A DNA stretch of 6,522 nt from Limisphaerales bacterium (GTDB lineage: Bacteria; Verrucomicrobiota; Verrucomicrobiia; Limisphaerales; UBA11358): positions 7,247 to 13,768 of the forward strand of contig DAIDJC010000053.1 in NCBI GenBank assembly GCA_027451565.1, read 5' to 3'. The notes under the pieces are model-generated. The model searched no databases. It saw nothing but the letters and a program-made list of their open reading frames with translations, and was not told the origin of the DNA. The stretch's first letter is position 1, and every line of letters starts with the position of its first letter. Below, one piece after another: positions 1-6,522 of this stretch. The translations under genes and the position numbers were made by a program.

Positions 1-841
1 AATGCCCAGGCCCCAACACGCCATTGGCTCGGGAAAAAACCGGGCTGGGATTTTTCGACCATGAAGAGGGATTCATCACGTCACCCCCCGTCCAAGTCAA
101 CTGGCCAAGGCAATAGTTGTCATCCCAAAATCCACTGGCTGAATAGATAATGAAGAGATGCCCTGCATGCCAGAGGGTTTCGGGGCCTTCATTGATGCGG
201 GGAAAATCCCGCTGTTCCCAAGGGCGGTCTGGTGTGGAAATGCAAACCCTTGGACCGGACACGCTCCAGGGATCAGGCATGGCCGCAATGTAAAGGTTTT
301 GAACTCCATCACGATCCCCCGGCCATCCAGCCCAGATGAAATAGAGCTTGTTCCCGGGCATTTCCAGGACCGTTCCGTCAATTGCCCAATGATCATCGCT
401 CGTGGTGATTTTTCCCTTTAGCTCAAAAGGTTGCAAAGGATCCGGGCTGGACCCCTCCAAAACGTACATCCGGTGCCGGGCGTTATCCCCGTCATCAGCG
501 GCAAAATACACAAACCAATGTCCTTGAAGATAATGGAGTTCTGGAGCCCAAATTTGCCGTGAAACAGGGCCTTGAGATGGAGCATGCCATACGCAATGCC
601 AATGGTCCCGACCTATGTCCTCCAATTTGTCGGCTTGATTCACCCATATGCCTGAGGGACGCGACTGGCAATACTCGTAATGTCCGTTCCACCAGATCAC
701 CCACGGATCCTGGCCCTGGCCCGCCACGGGGTTGAAGAAAGGGTGGGACTCCGCGTGAGCAATGGCAGGGTTGAGACAGACCTGAACCCAACAGGTTGCC
801 AGGGCCAAAACAATTTGTGTGCAGGCTTTAAATGAAAACAT
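1..841 (-). CDS. Secreted glycoside hydrolase family 43 protein (alpha-L-arabinofuranosidase/xylosidase-like), 3' end outside window
   Basis: A frame of 280 codons without a stop runs from ATG 839-841 off the left edge of the window. Residues 1-30 look like a signal peptide (basic start, hydrophobic core, AIAHA before Glu31), so the enzyme is probably exported. The rest reads as a five-bladed propeller hydrolase of family GH43. The three expected catalytic acids are visible: Asp45 in GQDPW (base), Asp155 in AIDGT (pKa modulator) and Glu218 in INEGP (acid). Family-typical stretches WAPELHY (98-104), YFIWAGW (167-173) and IIYSASG (231-237) surround them. The visible part ends at GPGH, normally followed by a conserved SF segment, so perhaps 40-80 residues are missing if this is a single-domain protein. 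GH43 enzymes act mostly on arabinofuranosyl or xylosyl linkages; the overall pattern recalls exo-arabinofuranosidases, but I cannot fix the subfamily. An in-frame ATG at 905-907 would add 22 residues; 841 was chosen because it starts the signal peptide cleanly. No Shine-Dalgarno site is evident. Confidence 0.9.
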   Translation of the reverse strand, partial: MFSFKACTQIVLALATCWVQVCLNPAIAHAESHPFFNPVAGQGQDPWVIWWNGHYEYCQSRPSGIWVNQADKLEDIGRDHWHCVWHAPSQGPVSRQIWAPELHYLQGHWFVYFAADDGDNARHRMYVLEGSSPDPLQPFELKGKITTSDDHWAIDGTVLEMPGNKLYFIWAGWPGDRDGVQNLYIAAMPDPWSVSGPRVCISTPDRPWEQRDFPRINEGPETLWHAGHLFIIYSASGFWDDNYCLGQLTWTGGDVMNPSSWSKNPSPVFSRANGVLGPGH

Positions 842-907
842 GATCAAAGTGCCGGAATGCGGAGTCCATCCATTCCAAGGATGAAGACCCAACCACCCAA
901 ACGGCAT

Positions 908-919
908 GAATTCAAAAGG
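908..919 (-). repeat. 12-base direct repeat, copy proximal to GH43
   Basis: The plus-strand sequence GAATTCAAAAGG occurs here and again at 1024-1035. On the sense of GH43 transcription each copy is CCTTTTGAATTC followed by CGTTT, directly in the distal copy and after four extra bases in this one. This copy lies 67-78 bases upstream of the chosen GH43 start. It could be part of an operator or could be chance. Confidence 0.4.
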
Positions 920-962
920 GACATCAGAGAACCATGATCAGGAGAATCAAGGCAAAGTGTCA

Positions 963-982
963 TGTGGCATGGATTGGCCACA
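963..982. promoter_or_regulatory. Perfect 6-base inverted repeat TGTGGC-N8-GCCACA, possible operator
   Basis: TGTGGC at 963-968 and GCCACA at 977-982 form a perfect inverted repeat with an 8-base centre, lying between the two 12-base direct repeats and 122-141 bases upstream of the GH43 start. Dimeric NarL-type regulators bind inverted half-sites, and such a regulator is encoded about 2.5 kb upstream, so an operator is possible. A 6-base palindrome can easily occur by chance and no second copy was found in the window. Confidence 0.2.
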
Positions 983-1023
983 GGAAAGGACCAAGCCCAT
1001 TGAGTTTTGAACCTAAAAAAACG

Positions 1024-1035
1024 GAATTCAAAAGG
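1024..1035 (-). repeat. 12-base direct repeat, copy distal to GH43
   Basis: This is the second copy of GAATTCAAAAGG (plus strand), exactly 116 bases from the first, close to eleven helical turns. It lies 183-194 bases upstream of the GH43 start and next to the A7 run at 1015-1021. Both copies being in the same non-coding gap and orientation is the only support for function. Confidence 0.4.
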
Positions 1036-1175
1036 CAAATCTGCCCCAATCTACTGGGCGCAAACTCATTGGAAAAATCTCACCAGACCGCTTCGGGTAT
1101 ATTTTCGATCGTTCCAAAGAATTTCCGCTCCGGCATCTTGCCGCATCTTGACCCTTTCCATTTCAGGTTTCGGTT

Positions 1176-3467
1176 TCAGTGTGGGGCTGGCTGGCTGGCT
1201 TCGGGCGCTGGTACGAGCAATCCCACATCAACCCCCTGCCCTCCGGTGGTCTGATGGCAATGCACGGCGATGGTGTTCTCCCCCGGATGAAGGAGTTTTT
1301 TGACTTCAGCCGGGATGTCATAGAGGTTGTAATCGGTGATAAAACCCGCCTCCTGGAGGGCAAGATGGCCGTCCAGGTATATTTCCACGTCTTCATCGTG
1401 AAACACCTGGAGTTTCAGTGTGGAAATATCCGCTGCGGACAGGTTGAAATTGCGGCGGAGCCAGATATCGGACGTGGACCAGTTTGCGTTAATGAAAATG
1501 CCTGGGGTGCCTGGACTGCCAAAACCTGACATGCCTTCCATCCATGAGTCATCTTTAAAAGCGGGGAGGTACCAGCCTGCCGTGGGCTTGTCCATGGTGT
1601 ATTTCCAAACAGACCTGCCGAAAATAGCATCAGCCAGGATGATTTTTTGCGGTGGATGAAGCGCCCCGCCCTCATTGGCTGCGGCCAGTATGGATGGATC
1701 CACTTTGCAAACGGCGCGGTCATAAGTCATCAGGCCATTGCACTCGGATTCCACATCGGTAGCCTGGGTGTAGATGGCGGCGCTCAAGCCGCGCAGATTG
1801 TGGAGGCGCCATATTTCCCGCATGGACTCGGTGTAATGAGTGGCAAGGTCTGCGGGACTGGTCATCATGACATATCCCCAGGAAGAGGATGGCGCCCACA
1901 CATGACCTGGCACAACCAATCCCAATCCCCCGGTTTCTCCCAGGACGGCGGCGCGTCCGGATTCGACCGGGGGGATGTTTGGCCCGGGATAATTGTGCAT
2001 ATCAATGACATTTCCCGCATGCATATCCGTCCATCCGCTGGCATCATCCACCAGCCGGGACGGGTCCATCTGCTGCACCCAGGCGGCGAGTTCGGCGGTG
2101 TCGTACTGCCCCCAACCTTCATTAAACAAAACCCATTGAATGATGCTGGGATGAGTTCCGAGGCCATTGACCATGCGCCCGAGTTCGGATTCAAAGTCAA
2201 GGCGGCCCGCCGGTGTGGCATTGTTTCCGCTGGGCATGTCCTGCCAGACCAAAAGACCCAGGCGATCGCACCAATAATACCACCGGTCCGGCTCAACCTT
2301 GACATGTTTTCGAACCAGGTTGAAGCCGGCGCGCTTGAAGAATTCGAGATCTGAGCGCAAGGCCTCATCCGTGGGAGCGGTATAAATACCTTCCGGCCAG
2401 AAACCCTGGTCCAAAACGCCCACCTCAAACAAGGGGTGGTTGTTAAGGTTCACTTCCATAAAATCATCCTCGCTCCGCTGAAGGGAAATCTTGCGCATGC
2501 CAAAGTAACCAGACACTTCATCCACAGGTTTGCCATGATCCAGCAAGGTGACTTTGAGGTCGTAAAGGAAGGGGTGTTGTGGCGACCATGGCTGGAGACG
2601 GGAAAGGTGAAGGAACAAATTGGTTCCTGCGGGACCATCCACGCTGCCCACCTGCTCATTATCAGCCAGGGCCGCCAGCGTGACGGAGATGCCCGGGGAC
2701 AAACGGCTGGCGTTCACACACGCCTCAAGTTGCTGTCCATCCAGGTCCGGGATCAAATGCAGTGAATCAATGCAAGCCAGCGGGACGGGCTCCAGCCACA
2801 CCGTCTGCCAGATTCCGGAGGAGGCGGTGTAAAAAATACCCTCCGGTTTTCGGGATTGCTTTCCCCGGGGCTGGTCTCCCTCGGTGGGGTCTGTGACACA
2901 AACCACGACCTGCTCCGGCCCCTTCCAGAGGAGGGCGTCAGTGATATCCATGGTAAAGGGATCATAGCCTCCTTGATGCCAGCCCATGTCACAACCGTTG
3001 ACCCAGACATGGCAGCGCCAATCCACCGCCCCGAAATGCAGGCGCACGCGGCGTCCGCGCCAGGAGGAGGGGGTCTCAAAACTTCTTCGATACCATAACT
3101 TGCTGTGCTCATCGAAAGGTTTCATGACGCCTGAAAGCGAGGATTCAACCGGAAATGGCACCATAATGCGCCCGGCAAAATCCGGCAGAGTGGATTGGGA
3201 ATCTGGAGTGATGGAGTAATCCCAGAGGCCGTTAAGGTTCATCCAATCATTGCGGACCATTTGAGGGCGCGGGTATTCCTGAAGGACATTGTCCGGGGTC
3301 ACCTGGCTGGCCCATCGGGTGGCGAGCGGAGCGGGACGGGGGTGCCAATCCATCGGCTCACTGGCCGAAACCAGAGGGGCCATGAAAAGGTCGGCCAGCG
3401 CGGCCAGGGCGGCGGCCCACAAGGCGGCCCGCAAAGCTGGCCGGGGACAAAGGTGGATCCGCTTCAT
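1176..3467 (-). CDS. Secreted glycoside hydrolase family 2 protein (beta-galactosidase/beta-glucuronidase-like) with extra C-terminal beta-sandwich domain
   Basis: This 763-residue protein begins with a signal peptide (MKRIHL, then a hydrophobic segment to about residue 36, VSAS before Glu37; no lipobox), so it probably works in the periplasm or outside. The domain order is that of GH2: N-terminal sugar-binding jelly roll (about 65-228, NLNGLWDYS at 77-85, SSGIWQTVWLEP at 216-227), immunoglobulin-like domain (about 230-328, ending FGMRKI), and TIM barrel (about 330-600). The acid/base is Glu450 in LFNEGWGQYD and the nucleophile is Glu511 in VLGETGG. Residues 607-755 form an added domain (DEDVEIYLDG, GENTIAVHCHQTTGGQG) of the galactose-binding-like type seen after related GH2 barrels. 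GH2 enzymes release beta-linked galactose, glucuronate, mannose or other sugars with retention; the specificity here cannot be read. The start ATG overlaps the regulator stop by four bases (ATGA at 3464-3467), there is no Shine-Dalgarno site, and translational coupling is likely. Confidence 0.93.
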   Translation of the reverse strand: MKRIHLCPRPALRAALWAAALAALADLFMAPLVSASEPMDWHPRPAPLATRWASQVTPDNVLQEYPRPQMVRNDWMNLNGLWDYSITPDSQSTLPDFAGRIMVPFPVESSLSGVMKPFDEHSKLWYRRSFETPSSWRGRRVRLHFGAVDWRCHVWVNGCDMGWHQGGYDPFTMDITDALLWKGPEQVVVCVTDPTEGDQPRGKQSRKPEGIFYTASSGIWQTVWLEPVPLACIDSLHLIPDLDGQQLEACVNASRLSPGISVTLAALADNEQVGSVDGPAGTNLFLHLSRLQPWSPQHPFLYDLKVTLLDHGKPVDEVSGYFGMRKISLQRSEDDFMEVNLNNHPLFEVGVLDQGFWPEGIYTAPTDEALRSDLEFFKRAGFNLVRKHVKVEPDRWYYWCDRLGLLVWQDMPSGNNATPAGRLDFESELGRMVNGLGTHPSIIQWVLFNEGWGQYDTAELAAWVQQMDPSRLVDDASGWTDMHAGNVIDMHNYPGPNIPPVESGRAAVLGETGGLGLVVPGHVWAPSSSWGYVMMTSPADLATHYTESMREIWRLHNLRGLSAAIYTQATDVESECNGLMTYDRAVCKVDPSILAAANEGGALHPPQKIILADAIFGRSVWKYTMDKPTAGWYLPAFKDDSWMEGMSGFGSPGTPGIFINANWSTSDIWLRRNFNLSAADISTLKLQVFHDEDVEIYLDGHLALQEAGFITDYNLYDIPAEVKKLLHPGENTIAVHCHQTTGGQGVDVGLLVPAPEASQPAPH

Positions 3468-4096
3468 TTTCGCAGAAATTTGGCCACAGCCTCCGTGCGG
3501 GAGCGCACATGCAGTTTTTCATAGATGCGGCGGATATAGTTGCGAACGGTATGAATGCTGATATTCAGATGGTCGGCTATCTGTTTGTAGGCAAGGCCCT
3601 CCGCGAGGGCATCCAGGACGGCGCGCTCGCGTTCGGAGAGGTCCAGAGTTTCATCGCCCTTGGCAGGGACGGCCTTGAAGGATTGCACCACCTTGCGTGC
3701 GATGGGGGCGGACATGGGGGAACCACCCGCCACGACTTCCTCGATGGCTTCCAGAAGTTTTTTTGGGGGTACCCGCTTGAGCAGGTACCCGCTGGCCCCG
3801 GCGGCGAGCGCGCGGAAAATTTGCTCTGAATCCTCAAACACCGTGAGCATGAGCACCCTTGCCTCAGGCATGGCGGCGGTGAGGCGGCGCACACACTCGA
3901 TCCCATCCATTTCGCCCAGGTTGATGTCCATCAGGATCACATCTGGCAGGTCTTTGGGAAGGTGGGCGAGGGCGTCCCTGGCGTTGGCATAGGCGCTGAG
4001 GCACTGGATGTTGCCCGCGGCGGCCAAATAGCCGGCAATGTGTTCCCGCAGGTCGGCTTCGTCATCCACGATGGAAACGGTGATGCGTTTGTTCAT
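3464..4096 (-). CDS. NarL/FixJ-family response regulator (receiver domain plus LuxR-type helix-turn-helix)
   Basis: This 210-residue protein has the normal length and order of the NarL family. The receiver domain (about 5-120) shows the acidic pair Asp11/Asp12, the phospho-acceptor Asp57 in ILMDINL, Thr85 in LMLT and Lys107 in YLLKR, so all phosphorylation-switch residues are present. After a linker, residues 150-210 form a LuxR-type DNA-binding domain (LSERERAVLDALAEG, then the recognition helix near ISIHTVRNYIRRIYEKL and the closing VRSRTEAV). It is a cytoplasmic transcription factor, and its partner is almost certainly the HisKA_3 kinase encoded just upstream, a pairing that is standard for NarL regulators. 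Its start overlaps the kinase stop by four bases and its stop overlaps the GH2 start by four bases. Its targets are probably this operon and other glycan genes, which is inference from position. Confidence 0.95.
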   Translation of the reverse strand: MNKRITVSIVDDEADLREHIAGYLAAAGNIQCLSAYANARDALAHLPKDLPDVILMDINLGEMDGIECVRRLTAAMPEARVLMLTVFEDSEQIFRALAAGASGYLLKRVPPKKLLEAIEEVVAGGSPMSAPIARKVVQSFKAVPAKGDETLDLSERERAVLDALAEGLAYKQIADHLNISIHTVRNYIRRIYEKLHVRSRTEAVAKFLRK

Positions 4097-6522
4097 GATG
4101 TTTTACGGTTTGGTAAGCGCAGTGGGATGGCCAGGAGTATCTCGGTGCCCTGTCCCGGTTCGCTTTTTACAAGGCATTCCCCGCCAATGTCTGAGAGCCG
4201 CGCCCGCATGTTGGCCAGTCCATTGCCGCTGCGCCGGGCTGAGGCTGGAGAGGATTGCGCTCCGGCCCCATTCACATCAAACCCGTTGCCATTATCCGAA
4301 ATCCGGATATGGAAAGAGGAATCACGCATGGTCATCTCGAGTTGCACCCTGCTGGCGCCGGAATGTTTCAGCACATTATTCAAAGCCTCCTCAAAAGTCA
4401 GGAAAACATTATGCCGGACCTCGGAGGAAAGGGGGTGATTGGGAAAGTCATGGGCCAGCCGCAGGTCACATTCCACGGGGGTATTCTGGAAATATTCGAT
4501 GGCATAATGGCTGAGGTAGGACACCAGGTTTTCCAGGGAATCGTTGCGCGGGTTGACCACCCAGACAATTTCATCCATGGTTTGCAACAACTCGCGTGAG
4601 GTTTGTGCTATGGCCTGCATTTGAGAGACCATCGGCCCATCGGCGTCCGCCGCCACCTGGGCATGCTCGCTCAGGAATGAAATCTTGGTTAGTTTGGACC
4701 CCATTTCATCGTGCATGTCCCGGGCAATGCGCATGCGCTCCCTCTCAAGGGATTGCTGCTGCTCCAAACGGGCCAAGGCCAGCTTCAGGCGTCGGTGGGA
4801 GACGATCCGGACGATTCCCGTGACCAGGCCCACTGCAAACACGAGGTAGAGAACCAAGGCCCAGGTTTGGAGATAAAGCGGGGTGGGAACGATGAAAATG
4901 AAAGGCCCCGCCGCCTCCTCCCAGGGGCCTCCCAGATTCCGCGCCTCCACTCGAAACTGATACCGGCCATGGCTCAAGGGCCCGTATCGCACCGACCGGT
5001 TTGCACCATCATTCACCCACTGGGATTCCAACCCCACCAGACAATGGCGAAAGCGCACTGTTTCAGGGGCTGAAAAATCAAGGGCGGTGAATTTGAATTC
5101 CACGGATTGCACACCCACCGGGGCGTGATAAATCTGGGATTCCGGCTGGGAAGCTGACCACAAAGCTCCTCCCAGCAGAATTTTCGGCAAGGCTCCATTC
5201 ACCGACACGCTTTCCAAATCCACCCGCAAGGGCGGCGGCATGGGATTCACCTGACTGGGGTCCACGGTCAAAAGCCCCTCCGAGGTGGCAAACCAAATGG
5301 AGCCATTGGCGTCTGTGACGACATGCGAACCGCAAGACGGCGCTCCCGGGACTGGAAAAGTTTTAGCCTCGGAAACCTGGCGGCAGGACAAGGGAACCTG
5401 GGGGTCCGACAAAGCCTGCTCCACCATCTCTTTTGCCACCCGGTAAACCCCCGTTTCGGTCACCAACCAAAGGTTGCCTTGCTCATCCACTTTCACCCCG
5501 GAAAGAACCATTCCGGGAAGACCGCTGTTGGTGGTCCAAGACCAGGTTTGGCCTTGGGTATGGCAATACAATCCGCCACCATCAACGCCCACCCACAATC
5601 TATTTTGCGCATCCTCATCCAAGGCCAAAACCGGGCCATGGACAAGGTCCGCGCAGGCATGGCTCTCTAAAAAGGAGCCATTCCTCCATGGCAACAGGCT
5701 GCCTGCCTGGGTGCCTGCCCACCAACCGCCACGGCGTGAAGGGCAGAATGCGGTGATGGCTTCCCCTGAAACAACCTGCGGCAGGCTCATCCGCTCCGGT
5801 GCTTCTCCCTGATATCGTTCCAAGGCCCCCGAGGAGGAGCTAATCCATAATGCGTTTTGGTCATCCTGAAACAAGGCCAGCACATCCAGATTTTCCAAAC
5901 CATCGCCTGTGGTCCAGTGCGCCTCGCTGCCATCCTGGACCTCGAACAAACCATTGCCCAAAGTGCCTGCCCAGACGGTTCCATTGGTGGCAATGGCCAG
6001 TGCAGAAATGAAATTTTGAACAGAGAGGGATGAGCCTTCAGCAATGCGCTCGAACCGTCCTGCCTGATTGACAAACAAACCCTGACGGAGGAAAGCGGCG
6101 TAAATGCGTCCGGAGGGTCCGGCTGCCAGGGCAGTGGCCGGACTGGATGGCAGGCCCAACCCCACCCTGAGCAGATGCATGGACTGCGGACGCAACTGGG
6201 CCAGCCCGCCGCCGGATGTGCCCAGCCACAGATCCCCGTCGCGGTCCTCGCAAATGGCCCGCACATCATAGGACCAACGGTTTTCACCCAGAATCACAGG
6301 CTGGAAATGGTTGTCCTCAAAACAAAACAATCCCCGTCCGCTGGTGCCTATCCACAAACGCCCGTCGCGTCCCTCGCACAAGCTCCAGATGCGGACCGAG
6401 GCAGATTCGGAGCTGCGGAAATAATTGAATCGTTTTCCTTCCGCGAGGTTGATCAGGTAGGTATCGCCAAAGGCCCAAAGGTTGCCACGGCGATCCTCGT
6501 AGGCTCCCAAATATTCCGGGCT
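4093..6522 (-). CDS. Sensor histidine kinase with periplasmic two-component regulator propeller, Y_Y_Y domain, HisKA_3 and HATPase, 5' end outside window
   Basis: The frame is open to the right edge (809 residues visible); the TTG at 6508-6510 is internal, not a real start. Numbering from the edge, about ten propeller repeats with the pattern (D/N)G-x-(L/I)-W-x-G-T occur at 9-16, 50-60, 92-102, 135-144 (Tyr for Trp), 179-187, 222-229, 264-271, 306-313, 347-355 and 405-413. A Y_Y_Y domain (about 472-545, ending GRYQFRVEARN) and a single membrane helix (about 549-574) follow, then a coiled segment and a HisKA_3 domain with the phospho-accepting His604 in RDMHDEMGS. The HATPase part has an N box (ALNNVLKHSG, 713-722), G1 DNGNG (743-747) and G2 SGNGL (765-769). 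It therefore looks active: a periplasmic sensor that autophosphorylates and passes phosphate to the adjoining regulator. The same sensor architecture is used by Bacteroidetes hybrid systems to detect oligosaccharides. A signal peptide or first membrane segment and probably further blades lie beyond the window, as does the operon promoter. Confidence 0.95.
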   Translation of the reverse strand, partial: SPEYLGAYEDRRGNLWAFGDTYLINLAEGKRFNYFRSSESASVRIWSLCEGRDGRLWIGTSGRGLFCFEDNHFQPVILGENRWSYDVRAICEDRDGDLWLGTSGGGLAQLRPQSMHLLRVGLGLPSSPATALAAGPSGRIYAAFLRQGLFVNQAGRFERIAEGSSLSVQNFISALAIATNGTVWAGTLGNGLFEVQDGSEAHWTTGDGLENLDVLALFQDDQNALWISSSSGALERYQGEAPERMSLPQVVSGEAITAFCPSRRGGWWAGTQAGSLLPWRNGSFLESHACADLVHGPVLALDEDAQNRLWVGVDGGGLYCHTQGQTWSWTTNSGLPGMVLSGVKVDEQGNLWLVTETGVYRVAKEMVEQALSDPQVPLSCRQVSEAKTFPVPGAPSCGSHVVTDANGSIWFATSEGLLTVDPSQVNPMPPPLRVDLESVSVNGALPKILLGGALWSASQPESQIYHAPVGVQSVEFKFTALDFSAPETVRFRHCLVGLESQWVNDGANRSVRYGPLSHGRYQFRVEARNLGGPWEEAAGPFIFIVPTPLYLQTWALVLYLVFAVGLVTGIVRIVSHRRLKLALARLEQQQSLERERMRIARDMHDEMGSKLTKISFLSEHAQVAADADGPMVSQMQAIAQTSRELLQTMDEIVWVVNPRNDSLENLVSYLSHYAIEYFQNTPVECDLRLAHDFPNHPLSSEVRHNVFLTFEEALNNVLKHSGASRVQLEMTMRDSSFHIRISDNGNGFDVNGAGAQSSPASARRSGNGLANMRARLSDIGGECLVKSEPGQGTEILLAIPLRLPNRKTS

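Larger units (their letters stand above)
842..1175. other. Intergenic region between GH2 and GH43, likely 5' regulatory region of GH43
   Basis: These 334 bases separate the GH2 stop from the GH43 start, whereas the three upstream genes overlap. I see no convincing gene here. The region is more AT-rich than the flanking genes and holds an A7 run (1015-1021, T7 on the transcribed sense), two copies of a 12-base direct repeat, a 6-base inverted repeat at 963-982, and a weak inverted repeat GGAATG/CATTCC (854-859 and 871-876) just before the GH43 start. A short stem at 1131-1143 (CGGCA-TCT-TGCCG) and a bulged stem at 1043-1059 lie after the GH2 gene. Neither is followed directly by a T run, so no normal intrinsic terminator is called. 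No clear -35/-10 pair was found. The length and these elements suggest an independent promoter or attenuation point for GH43, which is inference. Confidence 0.55.

Noticed and set aside
158..421. Plus-strand frame of 87 codons at the left end
   Set aside because: It is antisense to the GH43 frame, which carries all three catalytic acids.
844..1038. Minus-strand frame of 64 codons in the gap before GH43
   Set aside because: It has no ribosome-binding site, no recognisable motif and low-complexity aromatic/basic composition. It ends just before the GH43 start but probably by chance.
1015..1059. Possible intrinsic terminator after GH2 (bulged stem 1043-1059, small stem 1034-1045, T7 run on the transcribed strand)
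   Set aside because: The stems are short and the T7 run is more than 12 bases from either stem, so it does not fit a normal terminator.
1066..1161. 31-codon minus-strand frame right after the GH2 stop (MERVKMRQ...)
   Set aside because: It begins 15 bases after the GH2 stop and could be a small coupled peptide, but the length is within chance expectation and there is no motif or ribosome-binding site to support it.
1647..2354. Long plus-strand open frame of 235 codons
   Set aside because: It lies entirely antisense to the GH2 catalytic region, its product has no recognisable domain, and the opposite strand has clear catalytic motifs.
1865..2428. Minus-strand frame of 187 codons inside GH2
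   Set aside because: It is an out-of-frame shadow of the GH2 gene, with Trp/Pro/Arg-rich composition and no domain.
3195..3561. Overlapping plus-strand frames at the GH2/regulator junction
   Set aside because: They are antisense shadows across two well-supported genes, with Arg/Gly-rich products of no known type.
1..6522. CRISPR arrays, tRNA or rRNA genes, insertion sequences
   Set aside because: I saw no regularly spaced repeats, no tRNA-like cloverleaf, no rRNA sequence and no transposase or terminal inverted repeats.

Overview
The window holds four genes, all on the minus strand. In order of transcription (right to left) they are a membrane sensor histidine kinase whose 5' end lies outside the window, a NarL/FixJ-type response regulator, a secreted family 2 glycoside hydrolase, and, after a 334-base gap, a secreted family 43 glycoside hydrolase whose 3' end lies outside the window. 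Nothing on the plus strand looks like a real gene. The plus-strand open frames are antisense shadows of these four genes.

The organism is probably a polysaccharide-degrading environmental bacterium, most likely of the Verrucomicrobiota (Limisphaerales/Opitutales-like). The reasons are the moderately GC-rich sequence, the absence of Shine-Dalgarno sites where they would be expected, the pairing of a propeller/Y_Y_Y sensor with a HisKA_3 kinase and a separate NarL regulator, and secreted GH2 and GH43 enzymes without any SusC/SusD pair in view. This placement is an inference from gene style only.

Layout: 4093-6522 kinase (about ten propeller repeats, Y_Y_Y domain, one membrane helix, HisKA_3, HATPase); 3464-4096 regulator; 1176-3467 GH2; 842-1175 non-coding gap with short repeats; 1-841 GH43. 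The kinase/regulator and regulator/GH2 junctions are both 4-base ATGA overlaps, so these three genes form one tightly coupled operon. The GH43 gene may be read through from that operon or have its own promoter in the gap.

A working model is that the periplasmic propeller senses an oligosaccharide, the kinase phosphorylates Asp57 of the regulator, and the regulator controls genes for glycan breakdown including its own operon. The GH2 and GH43 enzymes would act outside the cytoplasm on an arabinose- and/or galactose-containing plant glycan. The arrangement resembles the hybrid two-component systems of Bacteroidetes polysaccharide utilisation loci, but with kinase and regulator as two proteins and with an enzyme gene fused into the regulatory operon. 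The sensed ligand and the exact substrates cannot be read from the sequence.
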